From an uncultured Opitutia bacterium (GTDB lineage Bacteria > Verrucomicrobiota > Verrucomicrobiia > Opitutales > UBA953), in NCBI GenBank assembly GCA_903925205.1, contig CAIYEN010000102.1, forward strand, positions 1 through 35,832: a stretch of 35,832 bases of DNA, in the 5' to 3' direction. Made by a program: the position numbers and the translations under genes. The notes below the pieces were generated by a model. That model saw only the letters and a program-made list of their open reading frames with translations. It ran no database searches and was not told the origin of the DNA. This document shows positions 10,382 to 19,828 of this stretch, piece by piece. Position 1 is the stretch's first letter. Every line of letters starts with the position of its first letter.

Positions 10382-11617
10382 ATGTCGGCCTCTAGCCTTA
10401 TCCCGACCACCGAGCCTCGCTTCCAGGTTCCCGACGTCCATGGCCGTTTCGGCCAGTTCGGGGGGATGTACGTCCCGGAGACGTTGATGACCCCCTTGCT
10501 CGACCTGACCAAGGCGTACGACGAGGCCCGCCGAGATCCGGCCTTCCAGAAAGCTTATGCCGACATGCTGGTGGAATATGCCGGCCGCCCTACGGGGCTG
10601 TATTACGCCGAGGCGCTGACTAAGCATTGCGGGGGTTCGAAGATTTACCTCAAGCGTGAGGACATGCTCCACACGGGGGCCCATAAGATTAACAACGTCA
10701 TCGGGCAGGCTTTGCTCGCGGTGCGCATGGGGAAGAAGCGCATCATCGCCGAAACCGGTGCGGGTCAGCACGGCACCGCCACGGCGGCCGTCTGCGCCCG
10801 CTTTGGCCTGAAGTGCGTCATCTACATGGGGGCGACCGATATGGAACGCCAGGCGCTCAACGTCTACCGCATGCGCCTCATGGGCGCGGAGGTGCGCGGC
10901 GTCGAAGCCGGCCAACGGACGTTGAAGGAAGCCGTCAATGAAGCCATGCGCGATTGGGTGACCAACGTGCGCGACACGCATTATATCTTAGGCACAGCCT
11001 ATGGCTCGCACCCGTATCCGATGATGGTCCGCGATTTCCACCGCATCATCTCGCTCGAGTCCAAGCAGCAGATGATTCGGGCCGAAGACCGTTTGCCCGA
11101 CACCGTCGTAGCCTGCGTCGGGGGCGGCTCCAACGCCATCGGTTCTTTCTTCGAGTACCTCGACGAACCTGGCGTCCAACTCATCGGCGTCGAAGCCGGT
11201 GGTCGGGCCATCAAAACGGGCGAGCATGCCGCCCGTTTCGCTGGCGGTCGCCTCGGCGTGTTGCAGGGCTGCATGACCCATATCTTGCAGAATAGCGAAG
11301 GGCAGATTGAGGGCACGCACTCCGTTTCCGCCGGCTTGGATTACGCCGCCGTCGGCCCCGAGCATGCCTATTACCACGACAAGGGGCGCATCGAGTTCGC
11401 CTACGCGAACGATCAGGAATGCCTCGATGCGTTCCAGTTATTATCGCGCACCGAGGGCATCATCCCGGCGCTCGAGTCGAGCCACGCTATCGCCCATGGT
11501 TGCAAGGTCGCGGCCGATGGACCCCGGACCAATATCGTCCTCATCAACCTCTCTGGTCGCGGTGACAAGGATGTGTGGAGTGCGGCGCGCGCGATGGGCG
11601 TTGAAATCAAACTCTGA
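10382..11617 (+). CDS. trpB: Tryptophan synthase beta chain
   Basis: [35 protein letters not shown] (PLP lysine), [11 protein letters not shown] 10382 preferred over the longer ORF start 10292. Confidence 0.97.
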   Translation: MSASSLIPTTEPRFQVPDVHGRFGQFGGMYVPETLMTPLLDLTKAYDEARRDPAFQKAYADMLVEYAGRPTGLYYAEALTKHCGGSKIYLKREDMLHTGAHKINNVIGQALLAVRMGKKRIIAETGAGQHGTATAAVCARFGLKCVIYMGATDMERQALNVYRMRLMGAEVRGVEAGQRTLKEAVNEAMRDWVTNVRDTHYILGTAYGSHPYPMMVRDFHRIISLESKQQMIRAEDRLPDTVVACVGGGSNAIGSFFEYLDEPGVQLIGVEAGGRAIKTGEHAARFAGGRLGVLQGCMTHILQNSEGQIEGTHSVSAGLDYAAVGPEHAYYHDKGRIEFAYANDQECLDAFQLLSRTEGIIPALESSHAIAHGCKVAADGPRTNIVLINLSGRGDKDVWSAARAMGVEIKL

Positions 11618-11620
11618 CGC

Positions 11621-12499
11621 ATGGCAGCGACTTCGATGACGGGGTTTGGTCGCGGGGAAATTAACCTACCGGACCGACGCCTTTCGGTCGAAATCGCCAC
11701 CGTCAACCAGAAGAACCTGCAAGTCTCCTGCTACGTGCCAGAGGAATGGTCGACGCTCGAGACACTTTCGGCTCCGTGGATTCGGGCTCGGCTGGTTCGG
11801 GGAAAAGTGACGGTGCGGGTGACCTTTGCCGAAGCCGGAGTGAAGTCCGCAACCGCGTGGGATGAAGCGGCGGTGCTGAATGCTTTGGCGGATCTGCGTG
11901 CTTTAGCCGTGCGCTCTGGCGTGCCGTTTGAACCCGACGCTCGCTTGCTACTCCAGCTCGCGGAGGGCAAACGTTCTACCCGGGCGTCGTTGCCGCCCAT
12001 CGAAACGTGTGCCGCGGCGGTCGCGCAGGGCTTTGCGGCGGCCTTGGATCAATTGGTGGCGATGCGCGCGGCCGAGGGTCGCGTCTTGGTCACGGACTTG
12101 AACGCACGTTTACAGAAGATTGCCGCCCTCGTCGCTGACATGGAAGCCGGGGAGAAGGAGGCGCCCAAGCGCCATCGGGCCGCACTGCTAAAACGTCTAC
12201 AAGAAGCTGGCTTGGGCTTGGATCCGGCCGACGAGCGCGTCCTTAAGGAACTCGCGCTCTTTGCCGACCGCTGTGACATCACCGAAGAAGTCGTCCGACT
12301 CAAAAGCCACATCTTGCAGTTTACCAATGAGTTGAAGGTCGAGAAAAGTGGTCGAAAACTCGATTTCCTGGTCCAAGAATTGCTCCGGGAGGTGAATACG
12401 GTGGGCAGCAAAGCGGCCGAAATACCCACGACAAAGGCCGTTTTGGAGGCTAAAACCGAGATTGAGCGGATTCGGGAGCAGGTTCAGAACCTCGAATAA
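11621..12499 (+). CDS. YicC family endoribonuclease-like protein
   Basis: N-terminal MTGFGRGE, C-terminal KSHILQF..GRKLDFLVQELLREVNTVGSKA typical of YicC. Confidence 0.93.
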   Translation: MAATSMTGFGRGEINLPDRRLSVEIATVNQKNLQVSCYVPEEWSTLETLSAPWIRARLVRGKVTVRVTFAEAGVKSATAWDEAAVLNALADLRALAVRSGVPFEPDARLLLQLAEGKRSTRASLPPIETCAAAVAQGFAAALDQLVAMRAAEGRVLVTDLNARLQKIAALVADMEAGEKEAPKRHRAALLKRLQEAGLGLDPADERVLKELALFADRCDITEEVVRLKSHILQFTNELKVEKSGRKLDFLVQELLREVNTVGSKAAEIPTTKAVLEAKTEIERIREQVQNLE

Positions 12500-12570
12500 G
12501 CTTTTTTGTGGGTGCGGTGTTGCCATGGAGCGTTTCCCATGCCTTTGTCTATCAACACTTACCCACCTCC

Positions 12571-12906
12571 ATGTCCGACAACCTCACGAAGCGGGAAATC
12601 GTCCTGAAGATCTTTACGGAAAAGGGCTACCCGCAAAAGCACATCCGCGACAGCGTTCAGCTGACCTTGGATGCCATCAGCGAGGCGCTGTTGTCCGGCC
12701 GAGACGTTGAGTTGCGTAACTTCGGTGTCTTTCAGGTCCAGGTGCGCAAGAGCCGCATCGGTCGCAATCCTAACCGCCCTGAGACGGACGTCGTGATTCC
12801 GAAGCGTGCCGTCATCAAATTCAAGGCCGGCAAGGAATTGAAGGCCAAGCTCAAGTCGTACAACGTCGACAAGACGGACGCTGCGCCCGAGCAGCCCCAG
12901 GCGTAA
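12571..12906 (+). CDS. HU/IHF family DNA-binding protein
   Basis: LTKREIVLKIFTEKG...VELRNFGVFQVQVRKSRIGRNPNRPETDVVIPKRAVIKFKAGKELK. ATG 12571 preferred over ORF start 12508. Confidence 0.93.
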   Translation: MSDNLTKREIVLKIFTEKGYPQKHIRDSVQLTLDAISEALLSGRDVELRNFGVFQVQVRKSRIGRNPNRPETDVVIPKRAVIKFKAGKELKAKLKSYNVDKTDAAPEQPQA

Positions 12907-12923
12907 GTTTCGCCTGACTATCA

Positions 12924-14261
12924 ATGTCCGACATTCGAACGCTGCCCGGCTTCCGGGAGTTCTATCCTGAAGACCGTGCGGTCTTAGGGCACATCTTTGA
13001 CGTGTGGCGGCAAGCGTGCCGCCGTTATGGCTTCCGCGAGTGGGAATCCCCAGTCTTGGAGCCGCTGGAACTCTTCACTGAGAAGTCCGGCGAGGAAATC
13101 GTCCGCCAACTCTTCAACTTTGAAGACAAGGGCGGTCGCCAGGTCAGCCTCCGGCCGGAGATGACGCCTTCGCTGGCCCGCATGGTGGGGGCCCGTGCCA
13201 ATGGCATGGCTAAGCCCATCCGCTGGTTCGCAATTGGGGAGAATTACCGCTACGAGAAGCCCCAGAAGGGCCGCCTGCGGGCTTTCTATCAACTCAACGC
13301 CGACTTACTCGGTGAGGCGGGACCCGCCGCTGACGCCGAGCTCATCGCACTCTGTGCCGACTGCTTGTTGGGCTTCGGCCTGACCCAGCAGGATTTCCGC
13401 ATCCGTATTTCCGATCGGACGCTCTGGTTCCGTTACCTCGCCAGCCTCGGCGTGCCTGAAGCCAATGCCACGGCCGTGCTCGGTGTGGTCGATAAACTCG
13501 AGCGCGGTGCGCCGAAGGATTTGATTGAAGCGATGACGGCGGCGTTGGCGGGAACCGCTTGCGACCCCGAGAAGACTTTAGCGGCGGCGCGCACCTTTGC
13601 GGCGACGCGCTCCCTTGAGGAGCTGGCTCAGCTGGCCGCGGGCGATGCCGCAATGACGGCCCGTCTGGACGAGTGGAATCATTTGCTCGGTACGCTGAAG
13701 TCCATGGGCTTCGGTGAATGCATCGCCATCGACCTCACGATTGTCCGTGGTTTGGCCTATTACACGGGCTTCGTGTTCGAGGCTTTTGAAACGGGCGGCG
13801 AAGCCCGTGCCTTGGCTGGGGGTGGTCGTTACGATGCTTTGGTTAAGAAGCTGGGTGGGCCCGATCTCCCCGCCGTCGGCTTCGGGATGGGCGACGTCAC
13901 CCTGCGTGATTTACTGGAAGCCAAGAAACTGCTTCCAGCCTATGCGGATGGACCGGACTTCTTCGTCATGGTCCTCGGCGCCGATGCCCGGGCCGCGGCC
14001 TTGGAAGATGTTGCCAACCTTCGTCGGGCGGGTTTCCGCGTCGAGTACAACCTGCGTGATGGTAAGTTCGGTAAGCTCGCCCAGCAGGCCGAAACTGCGG
14101 GGGCCAAGTATGCGCTCGTTTACGGCGGCGAGGAAGTGGCCAAGGGCGTGACGAAGGTGCGGAGCCTGACGGACCGCACCGAAGCCGAAGTGCCGCGGAC
14201 GGACTTAGTCCCAGCACTCCGGGCGGTCATGGAAGAGGGCATGCGCGCCATCCTCCCTTAA
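12924..14261 (+). CDS. hisS: Histidine--tRNA ligase
   Basis: LPGFREFYPED, RPEMTPSLARMV, IGENYRYEKPQKGRLRAFYQ, VRGLAYYTGFVFE, GGGRYDALV. Confidence 0.96.
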   Translation: MSDIRTLPGFREFYPEDRAVLGHIFDVWRQACRRYGFREWESPVLEPLELFTEKSGEEIVRQLFNFEDKGGRQVSLRPEMTPSLARMVGARANGMAKPIRWFAIGENYRYEKPQKGRLRAFYQLNADLLGEAGPAADAELIALCADCLLGFGLTQQDFRIRISDRTLWFRYLASLGVPEANATAVLGVVDKLERGAPKDLIEAMTAALAGTACDPEKTLAAARTFAATRSLEELAQLAAGDAAMTARLDEWNHLLGTLKSMGFGECIAIDLTIVRGLAYYTGFVFEAFETGGEARALAGGGRYDALVKKLGGPDLPAVGFGMGDVTLRDLLEAKKLLPAYADGPDFFVMVLGADARAAALEDVANLRRAGFRVEYNLRDGKFGKLAQQAETAGAKYALVYGGEEVAKGVTKVRSLTDRTEAEVPRTDLVPALRAVMEEGMRAILP

Positions 14262-14266
14262 CGCTG

Positions 14267-15850
14267 ATGTCCGAGCAGACGCGCCAGTATCAGGATATGG
14301 CCAAGACCGCCTCCTGGACGATGGTCTCGCGTGTGCTCGGGCTAGTTCGTGACCAATTGATCGCGGCCTTCTTTGGCGCCAGCGCGATTGGCGCAGCCTT
14401 CCTCTTTGCGTTTCAGATTCCGAACCTTTTCCGCCGATTGTTGGGCGAGGGGGCTTTGACGGCGGCCACGGTTCCGGTCTTGGCGGAAATCGAAGCCCAG
14501 CATGGGCGCCCCGCCTCCCACGCGTTCCTGAACTACGTCCTCCGGAAAATCCTGCCGTGGCTCCTTGGGCTCACGCTCGTCTGCATCGGCCTTGCGCTGC
14601 TCGCGATGATGCTCTTCACGGACCCGCGTTATGTGAATTCCGCGGAGTTTACCGCTTGGTGTATGCCCTATATGCCGCTCATCTGTGTGGCGGCGCTGTT
14701 TACCTCGGCCGTCAATCTCAGCGGCCGCTTTGGTTTGGCGGAAATCGCTTCCTCGGGCCTGAACGTCTGCATGATCTTGGGGCTGGGCTTCTTCGGGTAT
14801 TACCTCGGAGAGGGTGACCTCGGACGGGCTCGGTGGTTGTGCTTCGGCACCTTAGCGGGCGGCACGCTCCAGCTGCTGATTCCGATGTGGGGTCTCCACC
14901 AGGCGGGGTGGCGCCGCGCGCCGGTGCGGGCGGATGCCGCTGCCTGGCAGGCTTTGCGGGTTGCCTTCATCCCCGCGGCGTTGGGCGCCGGAATTCTCCA
15001 GATTAACTTCCTCATCTCGCGGTCATTGGCGTTCGACCTCGAGGGCTCGAAGCTCACCTACTACTATATCGCTAATCGCATCGTCGAACTTCCGATTGGG
15101 TTATTCTCGACGGCCATTGCCACGGTAATGTTCCCAGCCATGGCGACGGCGTTTGTGGAGAAGGACACCGCCGCCATGGGCCGTAATTACGCGCGCGGTA
15201 TGCGGCTCATCCTCGCGATCAACATCGGTGCCGCCATCGGGCTAGCCGTTTATTCGGAGCAGATTATCCGCCTACTTTTTGAGTTCGGTCGCTTCTCGGC
15301 CGAAGACTGCGCGAAGACCCGTTCGGTGTTGGTGCTCTTCGCCTTAGCCATGCCGTTCCATGCGATGATCTCGATGGTGACGCGGGCGTTGAACGTTGCC
15401 GGCCAGACGCAAGCGACCTTCCGAGTCGCCCTGTGGGCCGTGGGCATCAATGTCACAGGTTCCGTGGCGGCGGTCGTGCTGGGCTATGGCATCGAAGGCC
15501 TCGCCGTGGCCAACGCGGCTTCGGCCGTGGTGCAGTACGTCCTGCTGCGCCGACAGTTGCGCCGGACCGCGCCAGCGTTTCTCGCTGAGAACCTTGCGAA
15601 GCCGTTCGGCCAAGCCCTCGTGGGCTCCTTGATTATGGGTATCGTCGCGTATCACGGCTTTAGCCTGTTGTTCAGGTTCGGCCAGCCTTGGTTAAACCCC
15701 AAGGTCAACCTTCTGGCCGCGATGGCCCTGGCGGGCGGTATCGCCGCGGCGCTGTACGCGGCGTTACTGGTATGGTGGAATTACCCCGAACGCGACCTGG
15801 TGCTGGGCTTTAGTGATCGTCTACTGCGTCGCCTCCGTCTGCGCCGCTAA
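14267..15850 (+). CDS. murJ: Lipid II flippase MurJ (MviN)
   Basis: Polytopic, SRVLGLVRDQLIAAFFGAS..AFLFAFQIPNLFRRLLGEGALTAATVPVL is the canonical MviN N-terminus. Confidence 0.96.
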   Translation: MSEQTRQYQDMAKTASWTMVSRVLGLVRDQLIAAFFGASAIGAAFLFAFQIPNLFRRLLGEGALTAATVPVLAEIEAQHGRPASHAFLNYVLRKILPWLLGLTLVCIGLALLAMMLFTDPRYVNSAEFTAWCMPYMPLICVAALFTSAVNLSGRFGLAEIASSGLNVCMILGLGFFGYYLGEGDLGRARWLCFGTLAGGTLQLLIPMWGLHQAGWRRAPVRADAAAWQALRVAFIPAALGAGILQINFLISRSLAFDLEGSKLTYYYIANRIVELPIGLFSTAIATVMFPAMATAFVEKDTAAMGRNYARGMRLILAINIGAAIGLAVYSEQIIRLLFEFGRFSAEDCAKTRSVLVLFALAMPFHAMISMVTRALNVAGQTQATFRVALWAVGINVTGSVAAVVLGYGIEGLAVANAASAVVQYVLLRRQLRRTAPAFLAENLAKPFGQALVGSLIMGIVAYHGFSLLFRFGQPWLNPKVNLLAAMALAGGIAAALYAALLVWWNYPERDLVLGFSDRLLRRLRLRR

Positions 15851-15897
15851 AGTCTTTGCAACTCTCCCAGGCGGGAGTTGTTCTAAAGTTGTACCCC

Positions 15898-18800
15898 ATG
15901 ATTTTAAGCGGCCCCGTCCTTCCTGAATTACTCCGCGATGAGTGCTTGGCGGATATCTTCCGGGCAACGGTCCGCCGTCAGCCTGCCGCCCCAGCGTTGG
16001 AAGATGGCCAAGGCATCCTCACTTATCAGGAACTTTTACAACGGGCGGAGGGCGTCGCGGCGGGACTGCGTGCGGCCGGCGTGGGGCCCGGCCACTGTGT
16101 GGGGCTATGGCTGGGACGGGGACGCGATTTGATTATCGGGCAGGTCGGTATCGCCCTAGCGGGGGCCGCGTGGCTCCCTTTCGACGCGGCGGTCCCCCCC
16201 GATCGCTTGGCGACGTGCATGCGGGATGCGCGCGGCACGTTGGTGCTGACCGAGGAGGCGCGGGCCGCCGCGGTCCGGGAACGTGGCTGCAAGCCCTTGG
16301 TCATGGCGGCTCTACCCGTCGTCGGGGACGGCGTGATGGTCCGGGCCGCGTCGTCAGATAATGCTTATGTGATTTATACCTCGGGATCGACGGGGGAGCC
16401 CAAAGGCATCGCGATTTCACAACGCAGCGTCTGCCACTTTGTCCGCAGTGAAAACCAGGTGCTGCGGATTCGGGCCGACGACCGGGTCTATCAAGGCTTC
16501 TCCGTCGCCTTCGATATGTCGGTGGAGGAGGTCTGGATTTCTTTCCTGGCGGGCGCCACGCTCTGGATCGCTCCCGTCGAGACCGTTGCTGATCCCGATG
16601 CCGTGGCGGCGGCCTTACTTGCCCATCGCCTCACGGTGTTGCATGCGGTCCCAACGCTCGTGGCCCTGATGCCGGCGTTGCCGCCCACGGTCCGGTTATT
16701 GAACCTAGGCGGTGAAGCCTGTCCCGATGCCTTGTCCGAACGCCTTGTTGGCAAAGGGTACGAAGTCTTTAATACTTATGGTCCAACCGAGACCACGGTC
16801 ACCGCGACGCTCGCGGAACTCCGTCCAGGAAAGTCGGTCACGATTGGCCGTCCTTTACCTAACTACCAAATCGGCATTTGTGACCCGGCGCGACAGCTCC
16901 TGACGCAGGGAGCGTCCGGAGAGATTGTGGTTTTCGGGCCGGGCTTAGCGACTGGCTATCTCGGGCGGGCGGAGCTCACCGCCGCGCGGTTTGTCGAAAT
17001 CGCTGGCCAACGGGCCTACCTGACGGGCGACTTAGGACGGATTGATGCCTCGGGCGAAATCCAGTGTTTTGGCCGCGTTGATAATCAGGTGAAACTCCGC
17101 GGGTTCCGGATTGAACTCGACGAAATTTCCGCGGCACTGGCGGAACAACCGGGCGTGGGCACGGCGGCGGTCGTCGTCCGTCCGTTCGCCGGCAGCGATG
17201 AAATCGTCGCGTTCATCGTGGCGGCAGAAGCTCCGCTGAACCTCGCTGACTTGCGGGCGGCCTTAGCCCGTCGCTTGGCGGTCTATATGTTACCGGCCCA
17301 TGTGGAAGTCTTGCCCAGCATGCCGCGGTTAAGTTCGGGGAAAGTCGATTTGGCGGCCTTGCGTCACCGTGCGCTGCAAGTCGCGGCGGTAGCCGCGGCG
17401 CCCCCGCCCGTGGATGAACATGAAGCCGCCTTACGGGTAATCTTAGCGGAGTTTTTTCCAGGGCGGCGGTTGGCGCCAGACGTCGACTTCTTCTCGGACT
17501 TAAATGGCCACTCCTTACTCGCCGCGCGCTTGGTCACGCGTCTCCGTCAGGATCCACGCTACGCGACCATCGGCGTCCAACACGTTTACCGCCATCGACA
17601 GCTGGGCGCATTAGCGAAAGCCATGGCCAGTTTGGGGGCGGCGATACCCGGACGCCCAGCGCCCGCCCATGAAGTCGTTCCGTTCAGTCGCCATTTTTGG
17701 TGTGGCTGCGCCCAGGCGGCCTGCCTGCCGTTCCTCGTCTTGTTGCACATGTTCCAGTGGTTGGCGCCGTTCTTTGCCTACCACCTGCTCACTGGGGACC
17801 ACGATGACAGCATGGTCGTCGCGATTTTGGCGGCTTTAGGAACTTACCTAGGGGCTTTGGCGCTCTCATTTCCCTTGGGCATTTTGCTTCGTCGCTTGCT
17901 GGTGGGCCGACTTCGTCCGGGCAACTACCCGCTCTGGGGGGTGACCTATTTCCGGTGGTGGCTGGGGGCGCGCCTTAATGAAATCCCTGCGGTCTACCTG
18001 ATTTCGGGGACCCCGTGGAAGTCACTGCACTTGCGTCTCCTTGGGGCGAAAGTTGGCCGGGATTGCTTGATCAACTCGGTGACCGTCTCGGTGCCGGAAC
18101 TCTTGACGATCGGTGATGGGGCCTGCCTCGGCACCTTTGTGAATTTGGAGAACGCGCGGGTGGAAGGCGGTCGGCTTATCATTGGCCGCATCACGATTGG
18201 TCGGGGTGCCGCCGTGGATTCGTACGCCGTATTGGAGAACGACACTTCGGTGGGCGACGGTGCGAGGTTAGCGGGGCAATCTGCCTTGGCGGAGACGAAG
18301 CATATTCCCGCCGGAGAGACCTGGGCGGGGGCGCCGGCTCGTCCGGTGGAGACCGATACCGCGGTACCCGCTGCACCACCTCGCCCGAGCGTGTGGGCAC
18401 GCACGGCACGCCTGGCGGCCTTTGCGGTCGGGGCAGCCGTGGTGGCGGTCTTGTTCTACATTCCCGTCTTCCCAAGTTTTGTTGCGATCGACTACGTGGA
18501 CGCTCGCTGGCTCGATTTATTTGAGTCAGACCACAATTGGTGGGAGACCTTCCCGCTCTTCTTCCTGCTCGCCATACCTGCGGCGGCCATTCTTTTAGTC
18601 ATTACCGCTGGCTTAACTGGTTTTTTGAAGGCGTGTCTGCCCACGCAACGGACCGGGCGCTTCTCCTTGCACGGCCGGGAGTATTTCTGGAAGTGGCAAC
18701 TCTCCGCGATCCTTGATGCCTCCTTGCAGGTGCTGCACGGTTTATATGCCTCGGTCTATGTGGCTACCTGGCTGCGGCTCCTTGGCACGAAAGTCGGCCG

Positions 18801-19827
18801 TGATGCCGAAGTCTCCACCGCCGAAGGCGTCGTGCCCGAGCTCTTGGAACTCGGCGATGAATCGTTCATTGCTGATGGGGCGATGCTCGGCGATGAAGAG
18901 CAACGGGGTGGCTGGATGGTGCTACGCCGGACGCGGATCGGCCATCGCTCCTTCGTGGGCAACGGTGCCTACGTTCCTGATGGCACGACCTTCCCGGACG
19001 ATTTTCTCCTCGGTGTGCAATCCAGTTCGCCGCGGAACGAACAGATGCGCGCCGGGCAGACTTGGATGGGCTCCCCGCCGATGCTGTTACCGGCTCGCGA
19101 GACCATCGCGTCGCAGGACCCCACCTTAACCTTCCGGCCCAGCCCAGGTCGCCGCCTCGCCCGTGCCTGCATCGAAGGCCTGCGTATCGTCGTGCCGCTG
19201 GCCTTCATCATCGCGGTCGGTTACGTGACCGTCTACGAGACCATGGATTACGTGACGGAGGCAGACTGGTGGGGCTTCACCGTCGCCTTGACCTTGGCGG
19301 GTCTGTGCTACGCCGCCATCGCCTTCGCCTTTGTTTGGTCCGTCAAGTGGCTGATGGTCGGACGGTATCGTCCGCGCCTCGCCCCCATGTGGACGCTATT
19401 TGTTTGGCTGAGCGAAGCCGTTACGATTCTGCATGAATCGTTGGCGGTGCCGGCGCTGCTCAATTACCTCCGCGGTACCCCGATGCTCCCGTGGGCCTTT
19501 CGCCTGTTGGGCGTGAAGGTGGGGCGCACGACCTGGCTTAATACCACGGACCTGACGGAGTTTGACTGCGTCACTATCGGTGACGGGGCGGAACTGAACG
19601 AACACAGTGGCCCGCAGACGCATTTGTTTGAAGACCGCGTCATGCGGATTGGCATGGTCCAGATCGGCGCACGGGCCACCTTGGGCGTTCGTGCCACCGT
19701 CCTTTATGATGCCTCCGTGGGGGAGGAATGTCGCCTTGGCCCGTTGACCTTGGTGGCCAAGGGCGAGCACACCCCAGCCCGCACGTCGTGGGAAGGCACG
19801 CCCTCGGCGCCCGCGCCCCTGAACTAA
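15898..19827 (+). CDS. Pls/PosA-like non-ribosomal peptide synthetase: adenylation + carrier domain + membrane-embedded hexapeptide-repeat C-terminal region
   Basis: A-domain motifs VIYTSGSTGEPKG, NTYGPTETT, YLTGDLGR, LSSGKVDLAAL; carrier motif DFFSDLNGHSLLAARL with Ser codon at 17512-17514; six TM segments arranged in three pairs, each followed by a left-handed beta-helix-like region (LRLLGAKVGRD, LRLLGTKVGRD, FRLLGVKVGRT). No condensation or thioesterase domain seen. Confidence 0.9.
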   Translation: MILSGPVLPELLRDECLADIFRATVRRQPAAPALEDGQGILTYQELLQRAEGVAAGLRAAGVGPGHCVGLWLGRGRDLIIGQVGIALAGAAWLPFDAAVPPDRLATCMRDARGTLVLTEEARAAAVRERGCKPLVMAALPVVGDGVMVRAASSDNAYVIYTSGSTGEPKGIAISQRSVCHFVRSENQVLRIRADDRVYQGFSVAFDMSVEEVWISFLAGATLWIAPVETVADPDAVAAALLAHRLTVLHAVPTLVALMPALPPTVRLLNLGGEACPDALSERLVGKGYEVFNTYGPTETTVTATLAELRPGKSVTIGRPLPNYQIGICDPARQLLTQGASGEIVVFGPGLATGYLGRAELTAARFVEIAGQRAYLTGDLGRIDASGEIQCFGRVDNQVKLRGFRIELDEISAALAEQPGVGTAAVVVRPFAGSDEIVAFIVAAEAPLNLADLRAALARRLAVYMLPAHVEVLPSMPRLSSGKVDLAALRHRALQVAAVAAAPPPVDEHEAALRVILAEFFPGRRLAPDVDFFSDLNGHSLLAARLVTRLRQDPRYATIGVQHVYRHRQLGALAKAMASLGAAIPGRPAPAHEVVPFSRHFWCGCAQAACLPFLVLLHMFQWLAPFFAYHLLTGDHDDSMVVAILAALGTYLGALALSFPLGILLRRLLVGRLRPGNYPLWGVTYFRWWLGARLNEIPAVYLISGTPWKSLHLRLLGAKVGRDCLINSVTVSVPELLTIGDGACLGTFVNLENARVEGGRLIIGRITIGRGAAVDSYAVLENDTSVGDGARLAGQSALAETKHIPAGETWAGAPARPVETDTAVPAAPPRPSVWARTARLAAFAVGAAVVAVLFYIPVFPSFVAIDYVDARWLDLFESDHNWWETFPLFFLLAIPAAAILLVITAGLTGFLKACLPTQRTGRFSLHGREYFWKWQLSAILDASLQVLHGLYASVYVATWLRLLGTKVGRDAEVSTAEGVVPELLELGDESFIADGAMLGDEEQRGGWMVLRRTRIGHRSFVGNGAYVPDGTTFPDDFLLGVQSSSPRNEQMRAGQTWMGSPPMLLPARETIASQDPTLTFRPSPGRRLARACIEGLRIVVPLAFIIAVGYVTVYETMDYVTEADWWGFTVALTLAGLCYAAIAFAFVWSVKWLMVGRYRPRLAPMWTLFVWLSEAVTILHESLAVPALLNYLRGTPMLPWAFRLLGVKVGRTTWLNTTDLTEFDCVTIGDGAELNEHSGPQTHLFEDRVMRIGMVQIGARATLGVRATVLYDASVGEECRLGPLTLVAKGEHTPARTSWEGTPSAPAPLN

Positions 19828-19828
19828 G

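Noticed and set aside
10289-10981. 230-aa minus-strand ORF opposite trpB
   Set aside because: Overlaps strongly conserved trpB; His/Ala/Arg-rich translation without domain features.
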